A stretch of 64,000 nt of DNA from Aureivirga marina (GTDB lineage Bacteria > Bacteroidota > Bacteroidia > Flavobacteriales > Flavobacteriaceae). The stretch is taken from contig NZ_JADPIB010000002.1 in the NCBI RefSeq assembly GCF_015767265.1, positions 247,786-311,785 on the forward strand, read 5' to 3'. The translations under genes were made by a program, and so were the position numbers. Shown one piece after another: positions 1 to 7,945 of this stretch. The notes beneath the pieces were generated by a model that saw only the letters and a program-made list of their open reading frames with translations, was not told the DNA's origin and did no database searches. Within the stretch, counting starts at the first letter, position 1, and every line of letters begins with the position of its first letter.

Positions 1-49
<49 letters not shown>

Positions 50-73
50 AAGATTTACGTTATAAACCTTAAG

Positions 74-146
74 TGACCGGACTGGGGCTCGAACCCAGGA
101 CCCTCTCCTTAAAAGGGAGATGCTCTACCAACTGAGCTATCCGGTC
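74..146 (-). tRNA. tRNA-Lys (TTT)
   Basis: A 73-nt cloverleaf read on the minus strand. The acceptor GACCGGA pairs with TCCGGTC, followed by discriminator A. The anticodon loop CTTTTAA carries the TTT anticodon, and a canonical T loop (GTTCGAGCC context) is present. CCA is not encoded. It is the second copy of tRNA-Lys in the cluster. Confidence 0.95.
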
Positions 147-156
147 ATTAATTTTG

Positions 157-237
<81 letters not shown>

Positions 238-261
238 TAGATCTATGTTATAAACCTTAAG

Positions 262-334
262 TGACCGGACTGGGGCTCGAACCCAGGACCCTCTCCTTAA
301 AAGGGAGATGCTCTACCAACTGAGCTATCCGGTC
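262..334 (-). tRNA. tRNA-Lys (TTT), promoter-proximal copy
   Basis: Identical to the tRNA-Lys at 74-146. It is the first gene of the minus-strand tRNA cluster, starting about 26 nt downstream of the predicted transcription start of the promoter at 366-397. The transcribed order is Lys-Tyr-Lys-Tyr. Confidence 0.95.
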
Positions 335-365
335 AATCGCTATCATTATTCCTTGTTAGCGGCTG

Positions 366-397
366 CAAATATATGAGCTATTTTTTAAACTAACAAA
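366..397 (-). promoter_or_regulatory. Promoter of the tRNA-Lys/Tyr cluster
   Basis: On the minus strand, TTTG (397-394) is followed after 20 bp by TATATTTG (373-366). This fits the Bacteroidota vegetative promoter pattern (TTG, 17-23 bp, TAnnTTTG). The predicted start near 360 leaves a short leader before the tRNA at 334. The rest of 335-567 shows no gene. Confidence 0.65.
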
Positions 398-567
398 CCA
401 AATTATGAAATTTCTTTAAACTTTTTTTTACAATCCTATATATCAAATAATTAAATTTTAAGATATTTTTTCTTTTTATTTAGAATAGAATTTTTCCTAC
501 AAAAAAATGTGTTTTTGCATTCTAATTTGATAAGAATAATGAGAGTCTTTTCTAGCTTCTTCTTAAA

Positions 568-1332
568 TTATTTTTCATTTAAAAGCGCTTTTCTAACTTT
601 TTTGAAAAGATTCGAAGAATATACAAAGTCTGTGATTACTTTATTATCTGTTTTAAAGATATCATTATGCGTCCCCTCCCATGCTTTTAATCCATCTTTA
701 AGAAATATAATCTTTTCTCCTATTTCCATCACAGAATTCATATCATGTGTATTGATAATTGTAATCATTTGATATTCGTCTGTAATCTCTTGAATCAAAT
801 TATCAATCAAAATAGAAGTCGTTGGATCTAAACCTGAGTTTGGTTCATCACAAAAAAGATAACGTGGATTCATAACAATTGCTCTAGCAATTGCAACACG
901 TTTTTGCATTCCTCCTGAAAGTTGGGCAGGATATTTTTGATTTACATTTTCAAGATTTACTCTTTTTAAAACAGTATTTACACGATCTCGCATTTCTTCC
1001 ACTGTTTGATCTGTAAACATTTTTAAAGGAAACATTACATTTGCTTCAATTGTTTCTGAATCGAAAAGAGCACTTCCTTGGAAAACCATTCCCATTTCTT
1101 TTCGAATATTTCTTTTTTCTTTAATACTTAATTCAGAGTAAATTCTACCATCATAAGCAATTGTTCCTTTTTCTGGTTCATGTAATCCTAAAAGAGATTT
1201 TAAGAAAACTGTTTTCCCAGAACCACTTTGACCAATTATTAAACTTGTTTTTCCTTCTTCAAACGTCGCAGATATACCTTTAAGAACTGGAACGCCATTA
1301 AATTCCTTGCATAAATCTTTTACTTCTATCAT
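568..1332 (-). CDS. mlaF: ABC transporter ATP-binding protein, MlaF type
   Basis: Cytoplasmic ATPase of an inner-membrane lipid-trafficking ABC transporter; the family's role is phospholipid exchange between the inner membrane and the outer membrane. All ABC motifs are present: Walker A GQSGSGKT (residues 34-41), Q-loop Q85, signature LSGGM (138-142), Walker B with E163, and H-loop H196. At 254 aa it is the usual length. Its start codon abuts the stop codon of the MlaE-like permease gene, so the two are co-transcribed and probably translationally coupled. No MCE-domain (MlaD) gene follows; the tRNA cluster does. The substrate is inferred from family membership only. Confidence 0.88.
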   Translation of the reverse strand: MIEVKDLCKEFNGVPVLKGISATFEEGKTSLIIGQSGSGKTVFLKSLLGLHEPEKGTIAYDGRIYSELSIKEKRNIRKEMGMVFQGSALFDSETIEANVMFPLKMFTDQTVEEMRDRVNTVLKRVNLENVNQKYPAQLSGGMQKRVAIARAIVMNPRYLFCDEPNSGLDPTTSILIDNLIQEITDEYQMITIINTHDMNSVMEIGEKIIFLKDGLKAWEGTHNDIFKTDNKVITDFVYSSNLFKKVRKALLNEK

Positions 1333-2073
1333 TTATCCTAAAAGCATTTGCGTTAAAAAATAATTCATTAAAATAATTACAACACTTGTCCAAACTACAG
1401 CTCGTGTGCTTGCTCTACCAACTTCAAGAGAACCTCCTTTTACAAAATATCCGTGATATGAAGGAATTGTAGCAATTACAAAAGCAAAACAAGTAGATTT
1501 TATCATTGCATACGTAATCAAGAATGGATTAAAATCTTCCTGAATTCCAATGACATAATCTGTACTATAAAATAAATCTGTAACAAGTCCAGCAGCCCAT
1601 CCTCCGAAAATCCCAAGTGTCATTGAGAATAAAACTAGAATTGGATAGAAAAATAATGCAGCGATAATTTTAGGAAGCACTAAATAATTTAGTGAATTAA
1701 CTCCCATAACTTCTAATGCATCTATTTGCTCTGTTACACGCATAGTCCCAATACTAGAAGTAATATACGAACCAACTTTCCCTGCAAGAATAACAGAACT
1801 AAAAGTCGGAGCGAATTCTAGAATTACGGAACGCTTTGTTGCGAAACCAATTAAATATTTTGGAATAAATGGACTATCAACATTTAAAGCTGTTTGAATG
1901 GCAACTACACCTCCTACAAAAAAGGAGATAAACGTAATTATCCCAATAGATTTTAACCCCAAGTCCTCTATTTCCTTGAATAGAGTCTCTCTAAACACAG
2001 ACCATTTTTGAGGCTTTCTAAAGGTCTGTTTCAACATCAAATAATATTTTCCTATATGCTCGATATAATTCAT
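1333..2073 (-). CDS. mlaE: ABC transporter permease, MlaE family
   Basis: Inner-membrane permease of the MlaE/YrbE family, 246 aa. An amphipathic N-terminal stretch (to about residue 45) precedes some five or six hydrophobic segments. Typical family features are FVGGVVAIQ near residue 50, the block EFAPTFSSVILAGKVGS, and MRVTEQIDALEVMGV. It is the first gene of a two-gene operon with the ATPase at 568-1332. Together they would form the membrane half of a phospholipid transporter. The periplasmic MCE subunit must be encoded elsewhere. Confidence 0.88.
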   Translation of the reverse strand: MNYIEHIGKYYLMLKQTFRKPQKWSVFRETLFKEIEDLGLKSIGIITFISFFVGGVVAIQTALNVDSPFIPKYLIGFATKRSVILEFAPTFSSVILAGKVGSYITSSIGTMRVTEQIDALEVMGVNSLNYLVLPKIIAALFFYPILVLFSMTLGIFGGWAAGLVTDLFYSTDYVIGIQEDFNPFLITYAMIKSTCFAFVIATIPSYHGYFVKGGSLEVGRASTRAVVWTSVVIILMNYFLTQMLLG

Positions 2074-2158
2074 CTCAGCTATTTTTGGCTAAAATATTAA
2101 TAAATCTTAAAATACGGCATTTTATCTTAAAAATTAAACTTTAAGAAACAAAAAGTAG

Positions 2159-2166
2159 TAATTTTG
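2159..2166 (+). promoter_or_regulatory. Candidate -7 box upstream of pafA
   Basis: TAATTTTG matches TAnnTTTG, 25 bp before the ATG of the phosphatase gene. I see no clean TTG at the right distance, so this is a partial match. Confidence 0.4.
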
Positions 2167-2190
2167 CCATTATAAATTTAAGATTTTATC

Positions 2191-3852
2191 ATGAAAAAGC
2201 TTTTAACTTTATTTTTTGCAGGACTTTTTTTTATGTTTGGACAAGTAAATGCACAGTCTACAAAGGGAAATTCTTCTAAAAATAATCAAACAAAACCAAA
2301 ATTAGTTATTGGAATTGTTGTAGATCAAATGCGTTATGACTATTTGACAAGATTCTACAGTAAATATGGAGAAGGTGGTTTTAAAAGAATCATGAACGAT
2401 GGTTTCCATATGAAAAATGCACATTATAATTATATTCCAACTTTTACAGCTGTAGGACATACATCCATTTATACGGGAACAACTCCAACAAATCATGGAA
2501 TTATTTCAAATTCTTGGTATGATAAATATGCTAAAGAATATATTTATTGTGTAGACGATTCTAATTATGAAACTGTTGGTTCGGATTCTAATGAAGGAAA
2601 AAAATCTCCACATAGAATGCAAACGACAACAATTACAGATCAAATTCATTTAGGGCAAAATGAAAATGGAAAAGTAATTAGTGTTGCAATTAAAGATCGT
2701 TCGGCTATTTTACCTGGAGGACATACAGCAAACGGTGCTTTTTGGTTTGATGGAGGCGATCAAGGAAAATGGGTTACAAGTACTTTTTACATGGACAAAC
2801 TTCCAAAATGGGTAGAAAATTATAATAAATCAGGAAATGTTGATTATTTATTAAGTAAACCATGGACAACTTATTATCCAATTGATACTTATACTGAAAG
2901 TATTGCAGATGATAATCCTTATGAAAGAAAATTTAAAGGAGAAGAAAAACCAACTTTTCCTCATGATGTTCCTAATTTAAGAAAAGATAATAAAAATTAT
3001 AGCTTGATTAAAGCAATTCCAGCGGGTAACACAATGACCAAAAATTTTGCTGAAGCTGCAATTATAGGAGAAAAATTAGGAAAAAGTGAATTTGTAGATT
3101 TCTTAGCAATTAGCTTTTCATCTACGGATTATGTTGGACATCAATTTGGAGTTGATTCAAAAGAAATTGAAGATACTTATATTCGATTAGATAAAGATTT
3201 AGAAAATTTCTTCCATTTCTTAGATGAACAAGTTGGAGAAGGAAATTATACATTATTCTTGACAGCTGATCATGCTGCTGTTCAAGTTCCAGCTTATTTA
3301 AATTCTTTAAAAATTCCTGGAGGATATTTTGATGATGAAGTTTTCGAGAATTATGTTAATGATATTACAGAATCATACTTTGGAACTAGAGAATTAGTAG
3401 AAAATATTTCGAATTATCAAATTTTCTTAAATCCTTTAAAAGTAAAAGAATTAAAATTAAACAGAGCTTATGTACAACAAGTGATTGCAGATGAAATAAT
3501 TAATTTTAAAGGAGTTTATAAATCTGTTACAGCAAATGCACTTCAAAGTTCTAGTTTTGATTATGGAATTTTAGATTTATTACAAAAAGGATATAATCAA
3601 AAATTCTCTGGAGACATTTTATTTGTTCCTAATCCAGCAACAATTAGTTATCCAAAACACGGATCAACACATGGTTCTGGATATAGTTATGATACTCACG
3701 TTCCTTTAATTTTCTATGGAGCTGGAATCAAAAAAGGAACTTCTACTAAATACCATCCAATCATTGATATTGCACCTACAATTTCAACAATTATAGAAGT
3801 GGAATATCCTAATGGAAATACTGGACAACCAATTTCTGAAATTTTAGAATAA
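2191..3852 (+). CDS. pafA: PafA-type alkaline phosphatase
   Basis: Exported zinc phosphomonoesterase of the alkaline phosphatase superfamily, similar to the flavobacterial PafA enzyme that releases phosphate from many organic esters. The N-terminus is a signal peptide ending VNAQ (residues 19-22). D45 in VVDQM is the first metal ligand. PTFTAVGHTSIYTG carries the nucleophile, probably T86, and NSWYD follows. VAIKDRSAILPGG holds the Lys/Arg pair that distinguishes phosphate-monoesterase PafA enzymes from diesterases. Further metal ligands sit in FSSTDYVGHQFG, TADHAAV and the C-terminal HGSTHGSG. At 553 aa it has the expected length. It is a single gene ending at a strong bidirectional terminator. 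Substrate range is inferred from PafA biochemistry. Confidence 0.9.
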   Translation: MKKLLTLFFAGLFFMFGQVNAQSTKGNSSKNNQTKPKLVIGIVVDQMRYDYLTRFYSKYGEGGFKRIMNDGFHMKNAHYNYIPTFTAVGHTSIYTGTTPTNHGIISNSWYDKYAKEYIYCVDDSNYETVGSDSNEGKKSPHRMQTTTITDQIHLGQNENGKVISVAIKDRSAILPGGHTANGAFWFDGGDQGKWVTSTFYMDKLPKWVENYNKSGNVDYLLSKPWTTYYPIDTYTESIADDNPYERKFKGEEKPTFPHDVPNLRKDNKNYSLIKAIPAGNTMTKNFAEAAIIGEKLGKSEFVDFLAISFSSTDYVGHQFGVDSKEIEDTYIRLDKDLENFFHFLDEQVGEGNYTLFLTADHAAVQVPAYLNSLKIPGGYFDDEVFENYVNDITESYFGTRELVENISNYQIFLNPLKVKELKLNRAYVQQVIADEIINFKGVYKSVTANALQSSSFDYGILDLLQKGYNQKFSGDILFVPNPATISYPKHGSTHGSGYSYDTHVPLIFYGAGIKKGTSTKYHPIIDIAPTISTIIEVEYPNGNTGQPISEILE

Positions 3853-3871
3853 AAAATATATTATTTAAAAT

Positions 3872-3906
3872 AAAAAAGCGATGATTTACCTCATCGCTTT
3901 TTTTAT
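3872..3906. terminator. Bidirectional terminator between pafA and the HAD gene
   Basis: Inverted repeat AAAAAAGCGATGA / TCATCGCTTTTTT with a 6-nt loop, flanked by A and T tracts, between convergent genes. Confidence 0.85.
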
Positions 3907-3922
3907 GTTTTTAATTAATTTT

Positions 3923-4738
3923 CTATAAATATTTTTCAATTGCTAAAGCCACTCCATGATTATGATTTGTTTCTGTAATTGCATTGGCAATTTTTAAAAC
4001 TTCTGGTTTTGCATTTTGCACAGCAACTCCAAAACCAACAGCTTCTAACATTTCCATATCATTATAATTATCTCCAAAAGCAATACTTTCTTTTAAAGAA
4101 AAATTAGGAAAACTATTATTTAATAATGTTTCAATTGCAGTCAATTTTGAAATCTGTTTACTTGCAATTTCCAAATAAGTTGGTTTTGAACGATACAAGT
4201 GTAAAACATCTGAATGATTTAGTTTTAAATAATTAAAAATCATATCAATTGCTTGCTCTTCTCCCATACACATAATTTTATGCGCACCTTTTTGTAAATG
4301 TTTCCATTCTGAAATAACATTTTCAGTTGTTTCTATTTTTGGACTAACTTTCGTATTATTCTCTTCACGTTTTGCCCAAAAATCCATCGATGGAACATAC
4401 CAATCATCATTATTATATAAACTTATATGAAAAGGATTTTCCTTTGCTACATCTGCAATCACAGAATGAACATCAATAGGAATTTCTGTGCTATGAATTG
4501 GTTTATTATCAACTAAAATTAAGCCTCCATTATAACAGATAATTGGTAAACCTTCAATATTTAAATCTCTTTGTAAATGAAACATTGCACTTGGCATTCT
4601 AGAAGAAATTAAAATAAAAGGAATTTCTGGAGAGATACGATTTACCTCTCTTCTAGTAATTTCATCTATTTCTCTTTCTTTGTTTAAAAGCGTTCCATCA
4701 ATATCTGTAAAAGCGATTTTGAATTTCATTTTATTCAT
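3923..4738 (-). CDS. HAD-superfamily hydrolase, Cof type
   Basis: Cytoplasmic Mg-dependent phosphatase of the haloacid dehalogenase superfamily, Cof-type IIB cap subfamily. Motif I is FTDIDGTLL with nucleophile D12 and acid D14. Motif II is the Ser/Thr in ILISSR (about residue 45). Motif III is K198, and motif IV is FGDNYNDMEML with D223 and D227. The cap domain lies between about residues 85 and 190. At 271 aa it is typical. Its start overlaps the end of the ribbon-helix-helix gene by 8 bp, which suggests coupled translation. Cof enzymes act on sugar phosphates, flavin or nucleotide phosphates; the substrate here cannot be read from sequence. Confidence 0.85.
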   Translation of the reverse strand: MNKMKFKIAFTDIDGTLLNKEREIDEITRREVNRISPEIPFILISSRMPSAMFHLQRDLNIEGLPIICYNGGLILVDNKPIHSTEIPIDVHSVIADVAKENPFHISLYNNDDWYVPSMDFWAKREENNTKVSPKIETTENVISEWKHLQKGAHKIMCMGEEQAIDMIFNYLKLNHSDVLHLYRSKPTYLEIASKQISKLTAIETLLNNSFPNFSLKESIAFGDNYNDMEMLEAVGFGVAVQNAKPEVLKIANAITETNHNHGVALAIEKYL

Positions 4739-4913
4739 TATTTGTTGTGTTGTTGTCTTCTTTTGATTTCAAACGTTTCGCTTCTTTAAGACATTTATGG
4801 AGCATCCATTCAATCTGTCCGTTTGTAGAACGAAACTCATCCGCCGCCCATTTTTCTACTGCCTTCAACATCTCTTCATCTATTCGCAGCGCAAATGCTT
4901 TCTTCTTTGCCAT
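4731..4913 (-). CDS. Arc-type ribbon-helix-helix DNA-binding protein
   Basis: A 60-aa protein that fits the ribbon-helix-helix (MetJ/Arc) fold. A short beta ribbon KKAFALRI (residues 4-11) carries alternating basic and hydrophobic residues. Helix A (about 12-26, EEMLKAVEKWAADEF) and helix B (about 30-45, NGQIEWMLHKCLKEA) follow, then a polar tail. Proteins of this fold dimerise and bind short tandem operator half-sites. It overlaps the HAD gene downstream by 8 bp and is the fifth gene of a same-strand run that begins with the SPFH gene. Its target is unknown; the phased GATATC repeat at 7848-7875 is a candidate (inference). It has no adjacent toxin-like gene, so I do not call it an antitoxin. 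Confidence 0.8.
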   Translation of the reverse strand: MAKKKAFALRIDEEMLKAVEKWAADEFRSTNGQIEWMLHKCLKEAKRLKSKEDNNTTNNE

Positions 4914-4974
4914 AATGCGTAATTTTAGAATGCGAATATAATTACTATTAACTATATCTGCTATTAATTAATAT

Positions 4975-5931
4975 TTATTCCTTTTCATGAATAAATTTTG
5001 AAATTTCTTTTGCTAATTGTTCTGCGTTTGGTTTAGGATTTTCTTGTTTATAAGATGCCATATTTTCTGTCAAATCTCCCTCAATTATTTTTAAAACATG
5101 ATTCATATTTTCAATAATCACAATTTTTGAATCAGGAACTGCTTTATGTAATAATTCTGCTTCTGTTTCTGGAACTTGTATATCTTTTGTTCCATTTATA
5201 ATTAATATTGGAATCTTTAATTTTTTAATTTCTTCAGTTGGTTGGTATTTGATATAACTCAACAAAAACTTTTGAATTGTCGGATTAAAAATAGATTGCA
5301 AAGCGGGTGGATAATCTTTTACTTCTCCTTCTTTTTTTAATGTTTTAAAAGAATTTATTAATCCTTCTTTAAAATATGGTGCTTGCTTTGAAACTTGATC
5401 AATAATCGCTTGATCTGCGGAATTTCCTAAACCTGCTAAAGAAATAAATCCATCAACATCTTTTTCTGAAGCCAACATTCCAACCAAACTTCCTTGACTA
5501 TGACCAATAATATAAATCTTCGGAAATTTGTAGTTTTTCTTAAAATAAGCTATCACATTTTTTGCATCCACAATAAATTCATCAAAAATATACGTTGTAT
5601 AATCTATTTTTTTTTCCGTTAAATCAGCAATTGCACTTTTGTCATATCGATAGGTTGCAATATTTTCTTTTGCCAAATCTTCAGCTAAATACTTAGATGC
5701 ATTTGTTTTAATATTTGTCACAGAACTATTCGTATTTCTATCCGTTGGCCCTGAACCTTGAATAATAATTGCCAAAGGCATTTTTTCATTCTTTGGATTA
5801 TATAACAGAGTTCCTTGAACATCTATAGTATTTGATGGAATTTTCACTTCTTTTTCTTCAAAATTCTCTTGTGCAAAAGCTGCTGTTCCAAAAGCTAACA
5901 TAACTAATATTAATATAATTGACTTCTTCAT
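4975..5931 (-). CDS. Exported alpha/beta hydrolase
   Basis: Periplasmic serine hydrolase of the alpha/beta fold, 318 aa. A signal peptide (MKKSIILILVMLAFGTAAFA) ends before QE. The nucleophile elbow is IGHSQGS with S145, the acid is probably D250 in NGTKDIQVP, and the base is H278 in NMNHVL. The oxyanion region IIIQGSGPTDRN (about residues 55-66) resembles the YfhR/dienelactone-hydrolase-like group, some of which are acyl-peptidases or esterases. One base separates it from the DUF1648 gene upstream, so they are one operon. The substrate is unknown. Confidence 0.8.
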   Translation of the reverse strand: MKKSIILILVMLAFGTAAFAQENFEEKEVKIPSNTIDVQGTLLYNPKNEKMPLAIIIQGSGPTDRNTNSSVTNIKTNASKYLAEDLAKENIATYRYDKSAIADLTEKKIDYTTYIFDEFIVDAKNVIAYFKKNYKFPKIYIIGHSQGSLVGMLASEKDVDGFISLAGLGNSADQAIIDQVSKQAPYFKEGLINSFKTLKKEGEVKDYPPALQSIFNPTIQKFLLSYIKYQPTEEIKKLKIPILIINGTKDIQVPETEAELLHKAVPDSKIVIIENMNHVLKIIEGDLTENMASYKQENPKPNAEQLAKEISKFIHEKE

Positions 5932-5932
5932 T

Positions 5933-6433
5933 TTATTTATTTTTAAAAATTAAATAAGTTGTAACTGAAACATAAATAACAACAGAAATCAGAATAATTG
6001 GCAAAAATGCTTTCCCTATATTTCCTTGATTTGCATTTAAACCAATTTGAATAATTCTATAATTAATAAATGAAAGTAAAACGGTTGTTAAAAAAGCAGT
6101 TACAAATAACAATCGAATTGCTAAAGTATATTGTCTTTTTGCATTTTCTTCAGTTATTTTTACGATGTAATTAAATTTGTGTGGGAATTTGGCTAAAATT
6201 AAAAAGCCAACATTGATAATAAAAATCAATCCAGTTAAGTTCCATAAAGTATTTTTAGAACTAAAACCATTTATTTCTCCTTTTTCATCAAAATGTGTTG
6301 GAATTGTATTTGGCAATTCGGAAAACGTATGAAATGTATAAACTACGATTAGAATAAAAATACTCCAAGTTGTAAAAATCGTAATTTTATCAAAAAGAGA
6401 AGGTTCTATTTTTATTTTAGGTCTTTGATTCAT
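5933..6433 (-). CDS. DUF1648 membrane protein
   Basis: A 166-aa inner-membrane protein with about four hydrophobic segments. The short motif after the first membrane span, LPNTIPTHFDEKGEINGFSS (about residues 40-59), is the signature of DUF1648, a domain also found in SdpI-type immunity proteins. Its function is not known; the SdpI link is only by domain. The gene sits one base upstream of the alpha/beta hydrolase gene. Confidence 0.75.
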   Translation of the reverse strand: MNQRPKIKIEPSLFDKITIFTTWSIFILIVVYTFHTFSELPNTIPTHFDEKGEINGFSSKNTLWNLTGLIFIINVGFLILAKFPHKFNYIVKITEENAKRQYTLAIRLLFVTAFLTTVLLSFINYRIIQIGLNANQGNIGKAFLPIILISVVIYVSVTTYLIFKNK

Positions 6434-6592
6434 GATTTTTTAATAATTGTGAAAAATCACATTTTTGAAAATAAAAAACACGTAAAATTGGATGTATGAA
6501 AAAGAATTTCAATCGCACAAATCCAATGATAAATCCTCAAAGTTTATGTAGGTTTTAAACCTCCTAACAAAAGAACCTTCTATCAAAAAAGT

Positions 6593-6760
6593 CTACTCTT
6601 CTTTCTTATCTCTTTCTAAAATTGCTTTAACGCTTCCTCGGTGAACAAATGCATTTACAACTCTCCATCCAGTTTTTGCGTAGCTATTTAATAAATCTTC
6701 GAAATCTTCGTCTTTCTTGATAGCCGTTCCTTTTTGTTTTATAAACTTGTATTCTTTCAT
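6593..6760 (-). CDS. Small DUF4177-like protein (55 aa)
   Basis: A complete 55-codon ORF on the minus strand, from ATG at 6760 to TAG at 6593, reading MKEYKFIKQKGT at its start. The central AKTGWRVVNAFVH and the beta-rich, charged make-up match the short DUF4177 family, whose members begin with MxxYE/KYK and carry an 'L-N-x-x-G-x-x-GW' core. Support for real coding comes from this family resemblance, and from a well-formed promoter about 100 bp upstream (6864-6893). It sits between the SPFH gene and the DUF1648 gene, all on one strand. Its function is unknown. Confidence 0.75.
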   Translation of the reverse strand: MKEYKFIKQKGTAIKKDEDFEDLLNSYAKTGWRVVNAFVHRGSVKAILERDKKEE

Positions 6761-6863
6761 ATGTTTCAATGTATTTAATGATTATTACTAATAAAGTTAT
6801 TTAGAATTTTGTAGAATAATAAAAAGTTTTTGAAAAATTATTCTTAAGAAATATCTAGGTTCG

Positions 6864-6893
6864 CAAATATACATTTTAGCCTAAGATATCAAA
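6864..6893 (-). promoter_or_regulatory. Promoter for the DUF4177-like gene
   Basis: On the minus strand, TTTG (6893-6890) is followed after 18 bp by TATATTTG (6871-6864), a full match to the Bacteroidota consensus. It overlaps a GATATC element at 6885-6890, the same hexamer that is repeated in front of the SPFH gene. Confidence 0.6.
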
Positions 6894-6970
6894 ATATCGT
6901 CCTAATTTATTTGTAATAATTAACTTTTCTTTTTGAAACATTTTTAAAAATCAGCTTCTTTTTTCTTCTT

Positions 6971-7828
6971 TTAGTGATTTAAAGTTCCTGCATTAATCAC
7001 AGGTGAAGTATCCTTGTCCGAACAAAGAACAACCATCAAATTACTAACCATTGCAGCTTTTCTTTCTTCATCTAATTCAACAACATGCTTTTCACTTAAA
7101 TGATCTAAAGCCATTTCTACCATACTAACTGCTCCTTCTACAATTTTATGTCGAGCTGCAATTACTGCTGTTGCTTGTTGACGTTTCAACATTGCATTGG
7201 CAATTTCTTGCGCATATGCTAAATATCCAATTCTCGCTTCTAAAACATGAATTCCTGCCATTGCCAAACGCTCTGAAAGTGCTTTTTCTAAAGTTTCACT
7301 TACTTCATTTACACTTGCTCTTAACGTAATTTCTTCTTCCATTCCATCATCTTCAAAATTGTCATAAGGATATAAACTCGCCAATTTTCGAACTGCTGCA
7401 TCTGTTTGAACTCTTACGAAATTCTCATAATTATCAACATCAAAAGCTGCTTTAAATGTATCTTCTACTTTCCAAACTAGGATTGTACTAATCATTATCG
7501 GATTTCCTAATTTATCATTTACTTTTACTCTTTCACTATCAAAATTTCGAGCTCTTAAAGAAATTGGTTTCTTTGAATAAAAAGGATTGGCCCAATAAAA
7601 ACCATTTTGTTTTACCGTTCCAACATATTTTCCAAAAAGTAATAAAACTTTAGAGTTGTTCGGGTTGATTAATATAAAACCTCCAGAAATAAATAATGCA
7701 ACGATAATTCCTATCGCAAAAAATGCACTCACTTTAAAAGCTGCCCATGCGCTTCCGATTAAAAGCACAAAGAAGATAAATAACATTAAATATCCATTTG
7801 GTGGTTTGATTGTTTTTTCTTGTTCCAT
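6971..7828 (-). CDS. SPFH/Band 7 domain membrane protein
   Basis: A 285-aa protein of the SPFH (stomatin/prohibitin/flotillin/HflK) superfamily, which forms ring scaffolds on membranes. Two hydrophobic segments lie at about residues 12-30 and 33-54. The Band 7 domain runs from about residue 60 to 240, including GTVKQNGFYWANPF, MISTILVWKVED and ALSERLAMAGIHVLEARI, and ends in a helical stretch rich in Ala/Glu/Arg. It lacks the long repeats of flotillins and looks like a short prokaryotic stomatin-like protein. Upstream is a triple GATATC element that could be an operator. No NfeD-type partner is next to it. Confidence 0.85.
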   Translation of the reverse strand: MEQEKTIKPPNGYLMLFIFFVLLIGSAWAAFKVSAFFAIGIIVALFISGGFILINPNNSKVLLLFGKYVGTVKQNGFYWANPFYSKKPISLRARNFDSERVKVNDKLGNPIMISTILVWKVEDTFKAAFDVDNYENFVRVQTDAAVRKLASLYPYDNFEDDGMEEEITLRASVNEVSETLEKALSERLAMAGIHVLEARIGYLAYAQEIANAMLKRQQATAVIAARHKIVEGAVSMVEMALDHLSEKHVVELDEERKAAMVSNLMVVLCSDKDTSPVINAGTLNH

Positions 7829-7847
7829 AATTCGTTTATTTTAATTT

Positions 7848-7875
7848 GATATCATTTTGATATCGTAAAGATATA
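7848..7875 (-). promoter_or_regulatory. Phased GATATC repeat upstream of the SPFH gene (putative operator)
   Basis: GATATC occurs at 7848 and 7859 and again as GATATA at 7870, each start 11 bp after the last. The first two copies form the palindrome GATATCATTTTGATATC. The repeat lies 20-47 bp before the SPFH start codon and overlaps a weak promoter match (TTTG at 7898-7895, 21 bp, TATCTTTA at 7873-7866, minus strand). Helical phasing of half-sites is typical of operators bound by dimers side by side. The regulator is not identified. Confidence 0.5.
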
Positions 7876-7918
7876 AAATAAAAATGTTAAAAAACAAATA
7901 ATTTTAAGTAGCTATGTT

Positions 7919-7926
7919 TATTTTTG
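7919..7926 (+). promoter_or_regulatory. Candidate -7 box of the S1/P1 nuclease gene
   Basis: TATTTTTG matches TAnnTTTG and is 20 bp before the ATG at 7946. No convincing -33 TTG was seen. Confidence 0.4.
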
Positions 7927-7945
7927 CCAAAAACAAAAAAGTATC

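Noticed and set aside
509-772. Plus-strand 87-codon frame
   Set aside because: It lies mostly over the 3' end of the mlaF gene on the other strand, with no family-like residues and a Ser/Phe/Ile-rich shadow composition.
4731-4913. RHH protein as an antitoxin of a toxin-antitoxin pair
   Set aside because: The overlapping gene is a full-length Cof-type HAD phosphatase and not a toxin family; no other small toxin-like gene is adjacent.
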